Positions 34,465 to 43,592 of a stretch of DNA of 64,000 bases are shown here, piece by piece. The DNA is from Negadavirga shengliensis. GTDB lineage: Bacteria; Bacteroidota; Bacteroidia; Cytophagales; Cyclobacteriaceae. The stretch's first letter is position 1, and each line of letters starts with the position of its first letter. The notes below the pieces were generated by a model. That model worked only from the letters and a program-made list of their open reading frames with translations. It made no database searches and was not told where the DNA came from. Location of the stretch: assembly GCF_042652345.1 (NCBI RefSeq), contig NZ_JBHSJJ010000003.1, forward strand, positions 434,001 to 498,000. The letters run 5' to 3'. The position numbers and the translations under genes are program-made.

Positions 34465-34544
34465 CCAGGGTGGAACCCTGGAGACCAGGGAAGCTGACAG
34501 GGACCCCCACTCTACAAGGGTTGAATGCGGTAAGCAGCCACTGG
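34465..34544. repeat. Structured repeat, copy B
   Basis: Homologous to 32380-32457 (two long identical blocks, one gap in each half). In this copy CCAGGGT and ACCCTGG (34465-34481) form a perfect 7-bp hairpin, CCAG/CTGG and GCTG/CAGC pairs are possible, CTGGT/ACCAG closes the 3' side (34541-34555), and outer AAGGAA (34442-34447) can pair with TTCCTT (34556-34561). It ends just beyond the rmuC stop codon, downstream of that minus-strand gene. The two copies, 2.1 kb apart, flank the lipoprotein and HigBA genes. Confidence 0.6.
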
Positions 34545-34560
34545 TGGACAACCAGTTCCT

Positions 34561-35922
34561 TCATCTCGAGGAAGAAGCGATCTTTTCGGGGATTTGGCTT
34601 TTGGCACTCACCCCCAGCTCCCGGAGCTTTTCCGCCTGGGACACAAGGTTGCCTTTCCCGGTTTTCAGCTGTTTCAAAGCCGTGTCATAGCTTTCCTGGG
34701 ACCTTTCCAGATGTTTTCCCACATCTTCCAAATTGCCAAGGAAGGCCACGAACTTATCGTACATTTTTCCTCCCCGGTCTGCAATCTGTAAAGCGTATTT
34801 GTTTTGGTCATCCCTGATCCAAAGGTCCTTGATCATTTTCAGGGCGGCTATGAGATTGCTGCTGCTGATCATCAACACCCGCTTTTTGTAGGCATATTCC
34901 CATATTTTTGAATCCGCTTGCAGAATGGCAATATACGCTGCCTCAAGCGGAATGAACATGATCACAAAATCCAGCACCTTGGAATAGGATTCGTAATTTT
35001 TTGAAGAGAGCTGGTCGATGTGCGTCCTTACCGCTTTGAGGTGGGAAGCAAGAAAAGTTTGTTGGTCCGTTTCCTCCGTGGCGATGCTGTACTTTTCATA
35101 GGCCAGCAAAGAAACTTTGGAGTCAATGATCACCTTTCTCTGGTCGGGATAATGGATAATGACATCGGGCTGCATCTTTTTGCCATCCATTCCCAAAAGG
35201 GGGTTCCCTGCTTCGTCTCTCAAAAATTCCTGGATGCTGTAATGCCTGTTTTTCTCCAGCCCGGAATTCTGAAGAATGGTTTCCAAAATGGCTTCCCCCC
35301 AGTTTCCCCGGATCTTGGCATTTCCCTTCAACGCCTGGGTAAGGTTTTTGGCTTCCTGGCTGATCTGCAGGTTCAGTTCGGCCAGTTCTTTCACTTTCCT
35401 CTCCAGGGAAAACCTTTCCTTCGATTCCCTGTCATAGGTTTCCTGTACCTGTTTTTTAAAAGCCTCCAGTTCCTTGCCCAAAGGCTGAAGGATTTTCCCG
35501 ATATTCTCCTGATTCTGTAAGGAAAATTTCCGTGATTTTTCTTCCAGGATCCTGTTGGCAAGGACTTCAAATTCGTTTTGAAACCGCTTTCCCATTTTTT
35601 CCAGCTCCTGCTCTTGGAAAGAAAGCTTTTCTTCAAGGGAATTGATCCGGTGTCGCAGGGAATTGTTTTCCAGATCGGCTGTGTGTTTTTCCTTTTCCAG
35701 CAACTTTGTCTGTTCCGATAACCTTTCAATATCCCGATGCAGTTGGTCCTGGGAAGAAGCGAGCGTCCTGTTTTTTTCTTTTAGAATTTCATTTTCGGAA
35801 ATCAGCGATTGGGCGGTTTCCCGGGTTTGGACAAGCCTTTGGTTTTCCAGATAGATGTTCCGGACCAGCCAGAAAAGCAGCAGGCAAACAAAAAATATCA
35901 GTATACCCATCCCTATTTCCAT
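34561..35922 (-). CDS. rmuC: DNA recombination protein RmuC
   Basis: 453 residues. It begins with one membrane-spanning segment (MGILIFFVCLLLFWLV), continues with a coiled coil of about 160 residues rich in Glu, Lys and Gln, and then a nuclease-like RmuC domain with GNWGEAILETIL, DVIIHYPDQRKVIIDSKVSLLAYEKY and FVIMFIPLEAAYIAIL. RmuC limits inverted-repeat rearrangements in E. coli and probably is a membrane-anchored nuclease of the PD-(D/E)xK type; the IDSK segment fits that motif. Length is normal. It stands upstream of the structured repeat copy B and downstream of rlmB on the same strand. Confidence 0.93.
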   Translation of the reverse strand: MEIGMGILIFFVCLLLFWLVRNIYLENQRLVQTRETAQSLISENEILKEKNRTLASSQDQLHRDIERLSEQTKLLEKEKHTADLENNSLRHRINSLEEKLSFQEQELEKMGKRFQNEFEVLANRILEEKSRKFSLQNQENIGKILQPLGKELEAFKKQVQETYDRESKERFSLERKVKELAELNLQISQEAKNLTQALKGNAKIRGNWGEAILETILQNSGLEKNRHYSIQEFLRDEAGNPLLGMDGKKMQPDVIIHYPDQRKVIIDSKVSLLAYEKYSIATEETDQQTFLASHLKAVRTHIDQLSSKNYESYSKVLDFVIMFIPLEAAYIAILQADSKIWEYAYKKRVLMISSSNLIAALKMIKDLWIRDDQNKYALQIADRGGKMYDKFVAFLGNLEDVGKHLERSQESYDTALKQLKTGKGNLVSQAEKLRELGVSAKSQIPEKIASSSR

Positions 35923-35941
35923 ATCAAATTGTTGTATTAGG

Positions 35942-36727
35942 TCATGATCCTTCCGGCATCCTCTGTCTCACCGCCTCGTAGATAACGATACCCGTGGCCA
36001 CCGACACATTCAGGCTTTCAATATTTCCCAACATAGGGATCTGAACATACCCGTCACATATTCCCATCAAGTCCGGTGAAATGCCGTCTTCTTCTGAACC
36101 CACGACGAGCACGGCGGGAGAGCTGAAATCCGCCTCATACATTTTTCTGTCCGTCTTTTCGGTCACTCCAATGGCCTGGAGCCCCATTTTTTTCAAATCC
36201 TTAAGGGTGTAATACAGGTTTTTGACCCGGCATACAGGGATATAGTTCAGGGCGCCGGCGGAGGTCTTTACGGCATCGGAATTGATCTGGGCGCTGCCCC
36301 TTTCCGGAATGACGATCGCGTGTACCCCTGCCACCTCGGCCGTTCTGGCAATGGCTCCGAAATTCCGCACGTCGGTGATCCTGTCCAGCATCAAAACCAG
36401 TGGGGAAACACCTTTGGTGTAGCAGGCGTCGATGACATTGTCCAGGGAAGCGTATGCGATGGCCGAAACATAGGCCACCACACCCTGGTGGTTTTTTCGG
36501 GTGATCCGGTTCAGTTTCCCTTCCGGCACCTTGGTGATGGGGATGCGTTTGGTTCTGGCCAGGTCAAGCAGCTCCGATAAAAGCTCACCCTTCAGTTCTT
36601 TGTTGACAAGTATTTTATCTACCTCTTTTTCTGCATTCAGCGCTTCCATGACGGACCTGATGCCGAAAATAAAATCCTTTTGGTTTTCCTTTTTGTCGAT
36701 CAGAAAGCCATCCTTCCGTTTCTCCAT
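35942..36727 (-). CDS. rlmB: 23S rRNA 2'-O-methyltransferase, TrmH/RlmB family
   Basis: 261 residues from the ATG at 36727 (an in-frame ATG at 36748 would add seven). SPOUT-fold RNA methyltransferase: an N-terminal substrate-binding domain (FIFGIRSVMEAL) and a knotted catalytic domain with LDRITDVRNFGAIARTAE, VLVVGSEEDGIS and the final IPMLGNIESLNVSVATGIVIYE, the SAM-binding knot. RlmB methylates G2251 of 23S rRNA in E. coli. Its start lies within the end of the GWxTD gene (28-bp overlap) on the same strand, so they are probably translated from one mRNA. Confidence 0.9.
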   Translation of the reverse strand: MEKRKDGFLIDKKENQKDFIFGIRSVMEALNAEKEVDKILVNKELKGELLSELLDLARTKRIPITKVPEGKLNRITRKNHQGVVAYVSAIAYASLDNVIDACYTKGVSPLVLMLDRITDVRNFGAIARTAEVAGVHAIVIPERGSAQINSDAVKTSAGALNYIPVCRVKNLYYTLKDLKKMGLQAIGVTEKTDRKMYEADFSSPAVLVVGSEEDGISPDLMGICDGYVQIPMLGNIESLNVSVATGIVIYEAVRQRMPEGS

Positions 36728-37920
36728 GCTGTTATGGTTTTGAACCACTCGGGCTGATAGGCCCTGGACCGGTTTAGTTTGTAATAGTTAGGTGTGAGCA
36801 TATTTTTTACCCGGGCAAAGGTAAAGGTAATTTTTGAATTTGAGTCCTGGGGAAGGTAAATCCAAGTCTCTTTATCCACGTTAAAATAGACTTCTTGAGG
36901 CGGTCCCATGATCGTGTAGACCATCCCCCTGTCGGTGGCCCATCCCTCCTTGAAATCCGTAAAGAGGATATTGGCAAACTCGATCTGCCGGAAATATTCC
37001 TTAATCAGTTTTTTGGCGGTGTCTTCGCTTCTGGTCATTTTGATCCAATATTCATCCAAAGCCCGTTTTTTGTTTTCTGCCTGTAAAAGCGCTTCATGCT
37101 CCTTTCTGGTAGAAATATAGGTGACCATCTGTATCATTTCTTCCCAGGTGGAGACCCTGGGGAACGTTTTTTCGGCGGTTTTCAATAAGATTCCTGTGTT
37201 GGAACCTGTGTCAGACTGTATGAAATAATATCCTTCTTTTTCAAATTGCCGCGGCGTATTGACCAGGAAAGAGCCCTCCTCTTCCACTTCGACTTCTTTG
37301 GCCACAGGTGCAGGTTTGGTCTCCATCGGGGGTAAAGGCAAAGGGAATTCCTCGGGGTAATAAAAGCTGAAAAGGTTAACCCCCTCCTGGCTTTTAAAGA
37401 GTAACGACTCCTCAATATTTAAAAAGGCCTGGTCAAATGGAATGTTGTTGCCATAGTAAGCCCCAAAGTTGGGGTGTTCGGGAACAAAAGGACTGATCAG
37501 GTCTATATGATAAACATATTCATCGCCTTGCCGGGTATCAGTGGCTCTGAAAATCACATAAGCTTCCTCTTCCTCAGCCGGAATTTCCACGGTTTCTTCA
37601 AAATAGAAATGGCTCTCGGTGTCCTTTTTTAAAAGATCTTTGTCCAAAGCCACGATCATATCATCCGTGATATTGTGGGTGAAACTGTTGACAATGGTGT
37701 ATGAAAAAAGGTAGTCCTCAAATTGTGCATTTTCCTCGATTTTCTCGGCGACAAGCTGTAAATTGAAGACCCTTGGCGCGGTCTGAACCGGGATGGCTTT
37801 TAGAGAAATTCTTGAATACCTGGAATAGCGCAGGCTCTGGTTGAGGTTTTGAAGATTGGTTTGAGCACAGACTGACAATGTAAGTAAAAGCATGGCCAGA
37901 CTTCCTGCGATTTTTTTCAT
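36700..37920 (-). CDS. GWxTD-domain secreted protein
   Basis: 406 residues from ATG 37920, the start of a signal peptide ending near VCAQ; an ATG at 37944 would place eight polar residues before it. The family signature GWATDRGMVYTIMGPPQEV sits near residue 330 and is followed by a beta-rich end. GWxTD proteins occur in Bacteroidota and other phyla, are exported and have no known biochemical role. The N-terminal half shows repeated beta strands. The gene overlaps rlmB. Confidence 0.87.
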   Translation of the reverse strand: MKKIAGSLAMLLLTLSVCAQTNLQNLNQSLRYSRYSRISLKAIPVQTAPRVFNLQLVAEKIEENAQFEDYLFSYTIVNSFTHNITDDMIVALDKDLLKKDTESHFYFEETVEIPAEEEEAYVIFRATDTRQGDEYVYHIDLISPFVPEHPNFGAYYGNNIPFDQAFLNIEESLLFKSQEGVNLFSFYYPEEFPLPLPPMETKPAPVAKEVEVEEEGSFLVNTPRQFEKEGYYFIQSDTGSNTGILLKTAEKTFPRVSTWEEMIQMVTYISTRKEHEALLQAENKKRALDEYWIKMTRSEDTAKKLIKEYFRQIEFANILFTDFKEGWATDRGMVYTIMGPPQEVYFNVDKETWIYLPQDSNSKITFTFARVKNMLTPNYYKLNRSRAYQPEWFKTITAWRNGRMAF

Positions 37921-37966
37921 ATGGCATGTCTTTATTTTTTCCATAGCTGGTTTTAAAAATTAACCT

Positions 37967-37974
37967 TAATTTTG
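37967..37974 (+). promoter_or_regulatory. Candidate -7 box (TAATTTTG) for methyltransferase gene
   Basis: TAATTTTG matches TAnnTTTG exactly and lies 21 bp before ATG 37996. No good TTTG -33 box is found at the usual spacing. It is in the short divergent gap between the GWxTD and methyltransferase genes. Confidence 0.4.
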
Positions 37975-37995
37975 TTCAAAATAATAAAATTTTAA

Positions 37996-38778
37996 ATGGC
38001 TACCTATACAACGGAAATTACTTCCGATAAGTTGATAAGTGATAATCCAATTCATCAACGCTTACTAAAGGCATACATTGCGGCAAAGCCATTGGTAAAG
38101 GGGGATTTGCTGGAAATAGGTTGCGGGGAGGGCCGGGGAGTGGAAACCCTGGCTCCTCTGGTAGACCATTACCAAGGCTTGGATAAAATTAAAGAAGTTA
38201 TTGATCGGCTACGCAGGAAGTTCCCGGATTGCACATTCGAACAAGCCTTTATTCCCCCACTATCAGATATCCCTTCCGATAAATTTGATACGATAGTCAG
38301 TTTTCAGGTAATTGAGCATATACAAAACGACAGGTTGTTTTTGGAAGAGATCCACAGGGTGCTGAAACCTGGCGGGACCGCGCTGATTTCCACGCCAAAT
38401 ATCAGGTTTTCCTTAAGCAGAAATCCTTGGCATATCAGGGAATATACGCCTGAGCAGTTAAAACAACTTTGCAACGGAATATTCGCAAATGTGGAAGCAA
38501 AAGGGATCGGGGGAAATGAAAAGGTATGGGAGTATCATGAGGCCAACCGACAATCGGTTAACAAGATAACCCGATGGGATGTCCTTAACCTCCAATACCG
38601 CCTGCCAGCGGCTCTTTTAAGGATACCGTATGAAATCCTGAACCGATTCAACAGGAATAAACTGCACAAAGAGCAGGGTCATGCGGTGACAGCTATCCAG
38701 CACACAGACTATTTGCTTGTAGATGATCCTGACGAAGCTTTAGATCTTTTCTATATTTTGAAAAAAGACGGGAATTAA
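37996..38778 (+). CDS. Class I SAM-dependent methyltransferase
   Basis: 260 residues. Motif I is LLEIGCGEGRGVETL, motif II ends in YQGLDKI, and FDTIVSFQVIEHIQND plus LKPGGTALISTPN form motifs III-V of the UbiE/Coq5-type small-molecule methyltransferase fold. There is no substrate-specific extension. It is cytosolic and its natural substrate is unknown. Its stop codon lies inside a hairpin that terminates the convergent DUF2723 gene. Confidence 0.9.
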   Translation: MATYTTEITSDKLISDNPIHQRLLKAYIAAKPLVKGDLLEIGCGEGRGVETLAPLVDHYQGLDKIKEVIDRLRRKFPDCTFEQAFIPPLSDIPSDKFDTIVSFQVIEHIQNDRLFLEEIHRVLKPGGTALISTPNIRFSLSRNPWHIREYTPEQLKQLCNGIFANVEAKGIGGNEKVWEYHEANRQSVNKITRWDVLNLQYRLPAALLRIPYEILNRFNRNKLHKEQGHAVTAIQHTDYLLVDDPDEALDLFYILKKDGN

Positions 38779-38786
38779 TCCCCGTC
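38761..38786 (-). terminator. Rho-independent terminator of the DUF2723 gene
   Basis: On the minus strand GACGGG and CCCGTC (38781-38786 and 38767-38772) form a 6-bp GC-rich stem with an 8-nt loop, followed by TTTTTT. It overlaps the stop codon of the plus-strand methyltransferase gene, so the loop is also coding sequence. Confidence 0.75.
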
Positions 38787-38827
38787 GTTCTTAATTATGT
38801 TTTTTCATTTCCTTATAGGAACCGTCA

Positions 38828-41809
38828 CTATCGTCTGTTTATCCGTTGACCTCCCATCTCCCCAAATATCCGCTCAAATTGGTTCTGTAACCGGCTGGCC
38901 TCCTCGGGATACCCTTTTTCCTTCAACACCGGGATAAAGTACCGGAGCATTTCTACGGAAATACTGGCTTCCCTGTCAATAGACCTTCCGGTCCGGTTAT
39001 AGAAATCCAACATTTCCAAGGCTCTATTGGACATTTTTTCTATGACATCCAGTGCTTTTTCATCCAGGCCCAGCTCGAACAAGAGTGGGACGGACTGGCC
39101 GCTGGCCAAATCATAAGAAATGGCCTCATTGGGAAATTTTTCCAGACTCAGAAGCTGAATATCCCTGGCTTTATCCATTTCGTCTTCATCCATTAAGCCT
39201 ATGGTAATGCTGTTCAATACGCTTCTGTGATTGGAAGTGAATCTTCTGTATTCGTCGTCAAAATAATTGTCTGGATTATCCATGCCCCGGAAGGCAAAAT
39301 TTTCCATCACATTGGTATAAGCTACTTCCGTATTTACCAACTCATCCTGGTTATCCGGTTTTTGGATAGGCAGCAGCCGATAGGTAAGCCCTTCCATCAC
39401 CACATGGTCACTCATATCAAAGCCGATGGTGGCCAATGAGGTATTGTTAAAGTAAATGGGTCTTTCCCAATTATTGGTAGCAATCAAGTCCAGAAGCATA
39501 AGGGTTCCTTTCGTGACATAATTGCCTTTTAAACGGATGTTCAATCTGGGGATTTTCAGGTCCTCAAAAGCTTCCGGTACCACCCCAAGCTCATTCACCT
39601 TTTCGGCATCTACATCCAAAGAAAGGTTTCTTGAGGGGACCATATTGATGGTGCCCGTTCTGCCGGAACTCAGTTTCAGCAAATCGCTCCCGCTTTTCAA
39701 TAGTTTCAAATAATCTCTTAACGCAAGGCTTTCCAGCCCCCTTTCGGTAATGTAAAGTACGTCGTTGGTCCCTTTTTTGAAATTGTCGTAATCAAGGGTA
39801 AAGTCCAGGGCGGGGGAGTCGTTTACAGGCCTTGTCATCTGTTTTACGTACCAATCCGTATCAAAGTAACTCAGAACGATCACCCGTACATCTGTCCGGA
39901 ATCCTTCCACTTCCTGCACATACCAAAGAGGGAAAGTATCATTGTCCCCCCCGGTAAACAGGATGGCATTGGGAGCGCAGGAGGCCAGAAAATTCCTGGC
40001 AGAATCCACGGAGAAATACCGTCCTCCCCGATCATGATCATCCCAGTTCTGGATCGCCATGATAGCCGGTATGGGAAAGGCAATGAGGGTGGCCACGAGT
40101 CCCGCAGTAGCCAGGTTCTTGTTGATTTTTCCGATCTGGTGTGCCAAGGCCAGGACTCCAAAGCCTATCCATATGGCAAATGCATAAAAAGAACCTACAT
40201 AGATGTAATCCCTTTCCCGCGGTTCGACCGGAGGCGAATTGAGGTAGAGTACCAGTACCACACCCATCATCAGAAAGAGCATCATCGTCAGCCAAAAAGA
40301 TTTCACATCATATTTGGCTTGGAAAAACATGCCGATAAGCCCTAAAATCAAGGGCAGCATAAAATAGTTATTGTGAGCCTTGTTGTTTTTTATATATTCA
40401 GGAAACTCCGTGCTTATCGTAGTCCACAGACTCATGAAAGGCGCGTCGCTGAAATCACTTTCCCTTCCGGAGAAATTCCACATAAAATACCGCCAATACA
40501 TGTGGCCCAGCTGGTGGTCAAACATAAAATACAGGTTGTCTGCAAAGGTGGGTTCCTCACCTTCCCTTAGCCCCAATTTGGAACGGTAGATCTGTTTATG
40601 TCTTTCCTGGGTGGAATATATTCTCGGAAAAATGGTCGTTCTGTTGGGATCGTATTCATTGACCAATTGGTAATCTACAATTTCATATTTTTCTTTTCCC
40701 TTCGCATATACGGGCGCGCCTTCAGTTTGGTCTACGATTTCTGCGGTGAAATATTGACCGTGGAACAACGGACGATAGCCGTATTGTTCCCTCTTTAAGT
40801 AGCTTACAAAACTGATGATGTCTTTCGGATCATTTTCGTTGATGACGGTATCTGCGTTTGCCCTGATGACGATGAGTGCATAAGACCCATAACCGATAAG
40901 GATAAAGGTGAGGCAAATGAGAACCGTGTTGAGGATGACTTTTCGGTGATTGATGGAATGACGGATGGCGGCTATCAATCCCCCGATAAACAAGATGACA
41001 AAAACGATGATTCCTGATCCAAAGGGTAATCCCAGGCTGTTCACAAAGAAAATTTCCATGGAACCGGCGACACTGGGCAAACCGGGAATAACAATGTTGT
41101 TGATGATAACTAACGCCACTCCCCCCAATAGAAAAGCGATGATGCCCCCTTTCAAGTTGGGGTTTTTGTATTTTTTAAAATATACTACCAAAGCCAAAGC
41201 CGGAAGTGTTACCAGGTTCAACAGGTGAACCCCGATGGAGAGTCCAACCAAGTAGGCGATGAACACCATGTATTTGTTTTCTGCTTTGGGATCTTCTATG
41301 ACATCCCATTTCAAGAAAGCCCAAATGACGATGGCCGTAAAGAAGGATGACATGGCATAAACTTCTGCTTCTACTGCTGAAAACCAAAAGCTGTCAGAGA
41401 AAGCATACGCCAAAGCGCCTGTGATACCGGCCCCCATGATGGAGATGGTCTGTCCTTTACTTTCCTCCCCTATCTTGATTTGGAAAAGTTTTCTTGACAG
41501 CAAGGTAATGGTCCAAAATAAAAAGAGGATGGTCAGGCCGGAAAATAAAGCGCTGCCAATGTTCATCCAATAGGCTATCTGGAGAACATCCCCGAATGCC
41601 ATAAAACTGAACATCCGGTAGACCAATAAAAAAAAGGGAGCGCCTGGTGGATGGGGCACCTGAAGTTTATAAGCCACGGCTATGAATTCCCCTGGGTCCC
41701 AAAAGCTCGCTGTTTCTTCTACCGTAAATACATATGTAAGGAAAGAAACAAAAAAAACTACCCAACCGGTTAGGTTGTTGACCCTTGCGTAATTTACCAT
41801 GGCATTCAA
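38828..41809 (-). CDS. DUF2723 multi-pass membrane protein (glycosyltransferase-like)
   Basis: 993 residues. The first ~600 residues hold about twelve hydrophobic membrane segments with the family signature ETASFWDPGEFIAVAYKLQVPHPPGAPFF (described in part), in which the acidic loop is comparable with that of PMT/GT-C mannosyltransferases. The remainder is a soluble, probably periplasmic, domain with GGDNDTFPLWYVQEVEGFRTDVRVI. DUF2723 members are widespread in Bacteroidota and are thought to transfer lipid-linked sugars to proteins or glycans. ATG 41800 is an alternative start. It is closed by a clear terminator. Confidence 0.9.
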   Translation of the reverse strand: MNAMVNYARVNNLTGWVVFFVSFLTYVFTVEETASFWDPGEFIAVAYKLQVPHPPGAPFFLLVYRMFSFMAFGDVLQIAYWMNIGSALFSGLTILFLFWTITLLSRKLFQIKIGEESKGQTISIMGAGITGALAYAFSDSFWFSAVEAEVYAMSSFFTAIVIWAFLKWDVIEDPKAENKYMVFIAYLVGLSIGVHLLNLVTLPALALVVYFKKYKNPNLKGGIIAFLLGGVALVIINNIVIPGLPSVAGSMEIFFVNSLGLPFGSGIIVFVILFIGGLIAAIRHSINHRKVILNTVLICLTFILIGYGSYALIVIRANADTVINENDPKDIISFVSYLKREQYGYRPLFHGQYFTAEIVDQTEGAPVYAKGKEKYEIVDYQLVNEYDPNRTTIFPRIYSTQERHKQIYRSKLGLREGEEPTFADNLYFMFDHQLGHMYWRYFMWNFSGRESDFSDAPFMSLWTTISTEFPEYIKNNKAHNNYFMLPLILGLIGMFFQAKYDVKSFWLTMMLFLMMGVVLVLYLNSPPVEPRERDYIYVGSFYAFAIWIGFGVLALAHQIGKINKNLATAGLVATLIAFPIPAIMAIQNWDDHDRGGRYFSVDSARNFLASCAPNAILFTGGDNDTFPLWYVQEVEGFRTDVRVIVLSYFDTDWYVKQMTRPVNDSPALDFTLDYDNFKKGTNDVLYITERGLESLALRDYLKLLKSGSDLLKLSSGRTGTINMVPSRNLSLDVDAEKVNELGVVPEAFEDLKIPRLNIRLKGNYVTKGTLMLLDLIATNNWERPIYFNNTSLATIGFDMSDHVVMEGLTYRLLPIQKPDNQDELVNTEVAYTNVMENFAFRGMDNPDNYFDDEYRRFTSNHRSVLNSITIGLMDEDEMDKARDIQLLSLEKFPNEAISYDLASGQSVPLLFELGLDEKALDVIEKMSNRALEMLDFYNRTGRSIDREASISVEMLRYFIPVLKEKGYPEEASRLQNQFERIFGEMGGQRINRR

Positions 41810-42184
41810 ATATTTTTGAAAAGCGAAAATAAAAAATTATTCAGGAATAATCGGTTATTTAACAGAATTTAAAATCCTCATTACAGGGATGAAGTCCGAT
41901 TAAGCCCGATCAACGGGTGGCCCCGGATTTGGGAAGCGTAAAAAAAAATAATTTTTAGCAATTAATTTTTTTATTTTCTGTTTTTTAAGATGTTAATACA
42001 TGTAATATGAGTAATTTAAAATATGTTTTATTGATTTATATTTCTTTTGTAGGTTATTATTCTGAAAAATAGTTTAAATTTTAACTCAAATTTTATGTAT
42101 TTTAAATACAAAAAAATGGGTTTTAAAAAATACTTTTATATATTTACAGCGAGTTAGTGCTTATTAAGATACATATTTTTAGTT
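41810..42184. other. AT-rich divergent intergenic region
   Basis: 375 bp without a gene between two divergent coding regions. It is very AT-rich with long A and T runs. TACTTTTA at 42131-42138 differs from TAnnTTTG only at the last base and could be a weak -7 for the gene at 42185. No repeat, conserved RNA or regulator site was recognised. Confidence 0.45.
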
Positions 42185-43369
42185 ATGAAAAACCATTTCG
42201 TTAAATTATTTAGAGTAGGAATAGTCGGCACAGGCGGAATAGGAAGGGGTTTGGCCAAACTCATCGTGAGAAGACCAGACATGGTTATTTCCAAGATATT
42301 GACCCGCAGAAAGGGAGTTATAGAGGATTTGGGAGTGGATCGGGAATATTTGACCCATGAGCCGGAGCGGGTTATGGAATCTTCCGATGTCATTGTGGTA
42401 AGCACCGGGGACCCTGTTTATTCCACCAAGATCATTGATATGGCCTTCACCTTTGGTGTGCCGGTGGTGACAATGGATGCCGATACCCAAGTGGTCTCAG
42501 GTTCTTGGTTGTCTAAACGTGGGGTGATCACGGAAGCCAATGGAGATCAGCCCGGATGTTTGGCCGCGCTGAACAAAGAGGTTTTGCAGATGGGTTTTAA
42601 GCCACTTGTATATGGCAATATCAAGGGTTTTTTAAACAGATCCCCTTCACTGGAGGACATGCTTTATTGGGCCCAAAAACAGGGATACAGCCTTAGCTCT
42701 GTAACCTCTTTTACAGACGGCACAAAACTGCAGATCGAACAGGCGATGGTCGCCAATGGGTTGGGAGTGGATATTGCAAGGCAAGGGTTAATAGGATATG
42801 AGACCAATGATTTTGAGAAAGGGGCTTTTGCCTTGGGTGAAGAGGCCCGAAGGAGAGGAAAAGTGCTGAGTGATTATATCATTTCTAAAGAAGCACCTCC
42901 CGGTGTTTTCATTACCGCGACCCACCAGGAGGACCTGGCGCCCGAACTCATGACCTACAAGCTGGGTAAGGGACCGTTTTACTTGCTGTATAAACCCATG
43001 CACCTTTGTTTTTTTGAAATACCCAATAGCATCCTAAACTTGTTATGCAACGGTGAAATCCTATTGGATAATGGGGATTTTCCTACAGTGAGTGTAGCGG
43101 CGATAGCCAAAAAAAGACTGGTGGCCGGTTCCCGGATCGTTAAGGGTATCGGCGGTATGGAAGTAAGGGGTGAGGCGGTAAAAATCGAAGAGGCCGCTTA
43201 CCATGTTCCGATTGGGCTTCTGAATGAAGTACATATAAAAAGGGATATTGAACCGGGGCAAGTGGTAACTTTTGACGATGTAGATGTCCCTGACTCACTG
43301 GCATTGACTGCATGGATGCAAACCCTTGAAGAAAGCGAGGCCGCACCGAAAGCGGTGGTCAAAAGGTAA
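42185..43369 (+). CDS. NAD(P)-dependent dehydrogenase with C-terminal SAF domain
   Basis: 394 residues. The N terminus is a Rossmann fold (VGIVGTGGIGRGLAKLI), followed by a catalytic part related to homoserine dehydrogenase-like oxidoreductases (SSDVIVVSTGDPVYS, FTDGTKLQIEQAMVANGLG), and residues from about 310 form a SAF domain (VPIGLLNEVHIKRDIEPGQVVTFDDVDVPDS, described in part). SAF domains occur in sialic acid synthases and antifreeze proteins. Enzymes with this layout are implicated in tetrose or apiose-type carbohydrate metabolism; the reaction here is unknown. The gene stands alone between AT-rich flanks and ends at a strong terminator. Confidence 0.8.
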   Translation: MKNHFVKLFRVGIVGTGGIGRGLAKLIVRRPDMVISKILTRRKGVIEDLGVDREYLTHEPERVMESSDVIVVSTGDPVYSTKIIDMAFTFGVPVVTMDADTQVVSGSWLSKRGVITEANGDQPGCLAALNKEVLQMGFKPLVYGNIKGFLNRSPSLEDMLYWAQKQGYSLSSVTSFTDGTKLQIEQAMVANGLGVDIARQGLIGYETNDFEKGAFALGEEARRRGKVLSDYIISKEAPPGVFITATHQEDLAPELMTYKLGKGPFYLLYKPMHLCFFEIPNSILNLLCNGEILLDNGDFPTVSVAAIAKKRLVAGSRIVKGIGGMEVRGEAVKIEEAAYHVPIGLLNEVHIKRDIEPGQVVTFDDVDVPDSLALTAWMQTLEESEAAPKAVVKR

Positions 43370-43403
43370 GCTGTTATTTTTTAATCTTATTGCTGTTTTC
43401 AGG

Positions 43404-43460
43404 TCCATTATCCAGGTTTCCGAGAGGTGAACCTGGTTTAATGGATCTGATTTTTTTTTT
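43404..43460 (+). terminator. Strong rho-independent terminator
   Basis: TCCATTA/TAATGGA (43404-43410 and 43439-43445) and, inside, CCAGGTT/AACCTGG (43412-43418 and 43430-43436) make a 14-bp stem with one small internal loop, followed by T10 at 43451-43460. It closes the SAF-domain dehydrogenase transcript. Confidence 0.85.
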
Positions 43461-43592
43461 GAGCAACTTTATTGTTGAAATACCGTTTCTTTTTGATCGT
43501 TAAATAAATATAACAACGTATAAGGTTAGCGGATAAAAAACGGACCGGTTTCAGAATTAATTATTGTTTTTTTTTGTTGCTGATTGTTGATA

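Noticed and set aside
32380..34544. Structured repeats considered as signal recognition particle RNA because of AAGCAGCC.
   Set aside because: The conserved GGAA tetraloop and the CAGG side of the internal loop are missing, and two copies would be unusual for this RNA.
34531..34544. GCCACTGG in copy B resembles a cobalamin-riboswitch B12 box.
   Set aside because: The other conserved segments are absent or in the wrong order, copy A does not keep the box, and no cobalamin gene follows.
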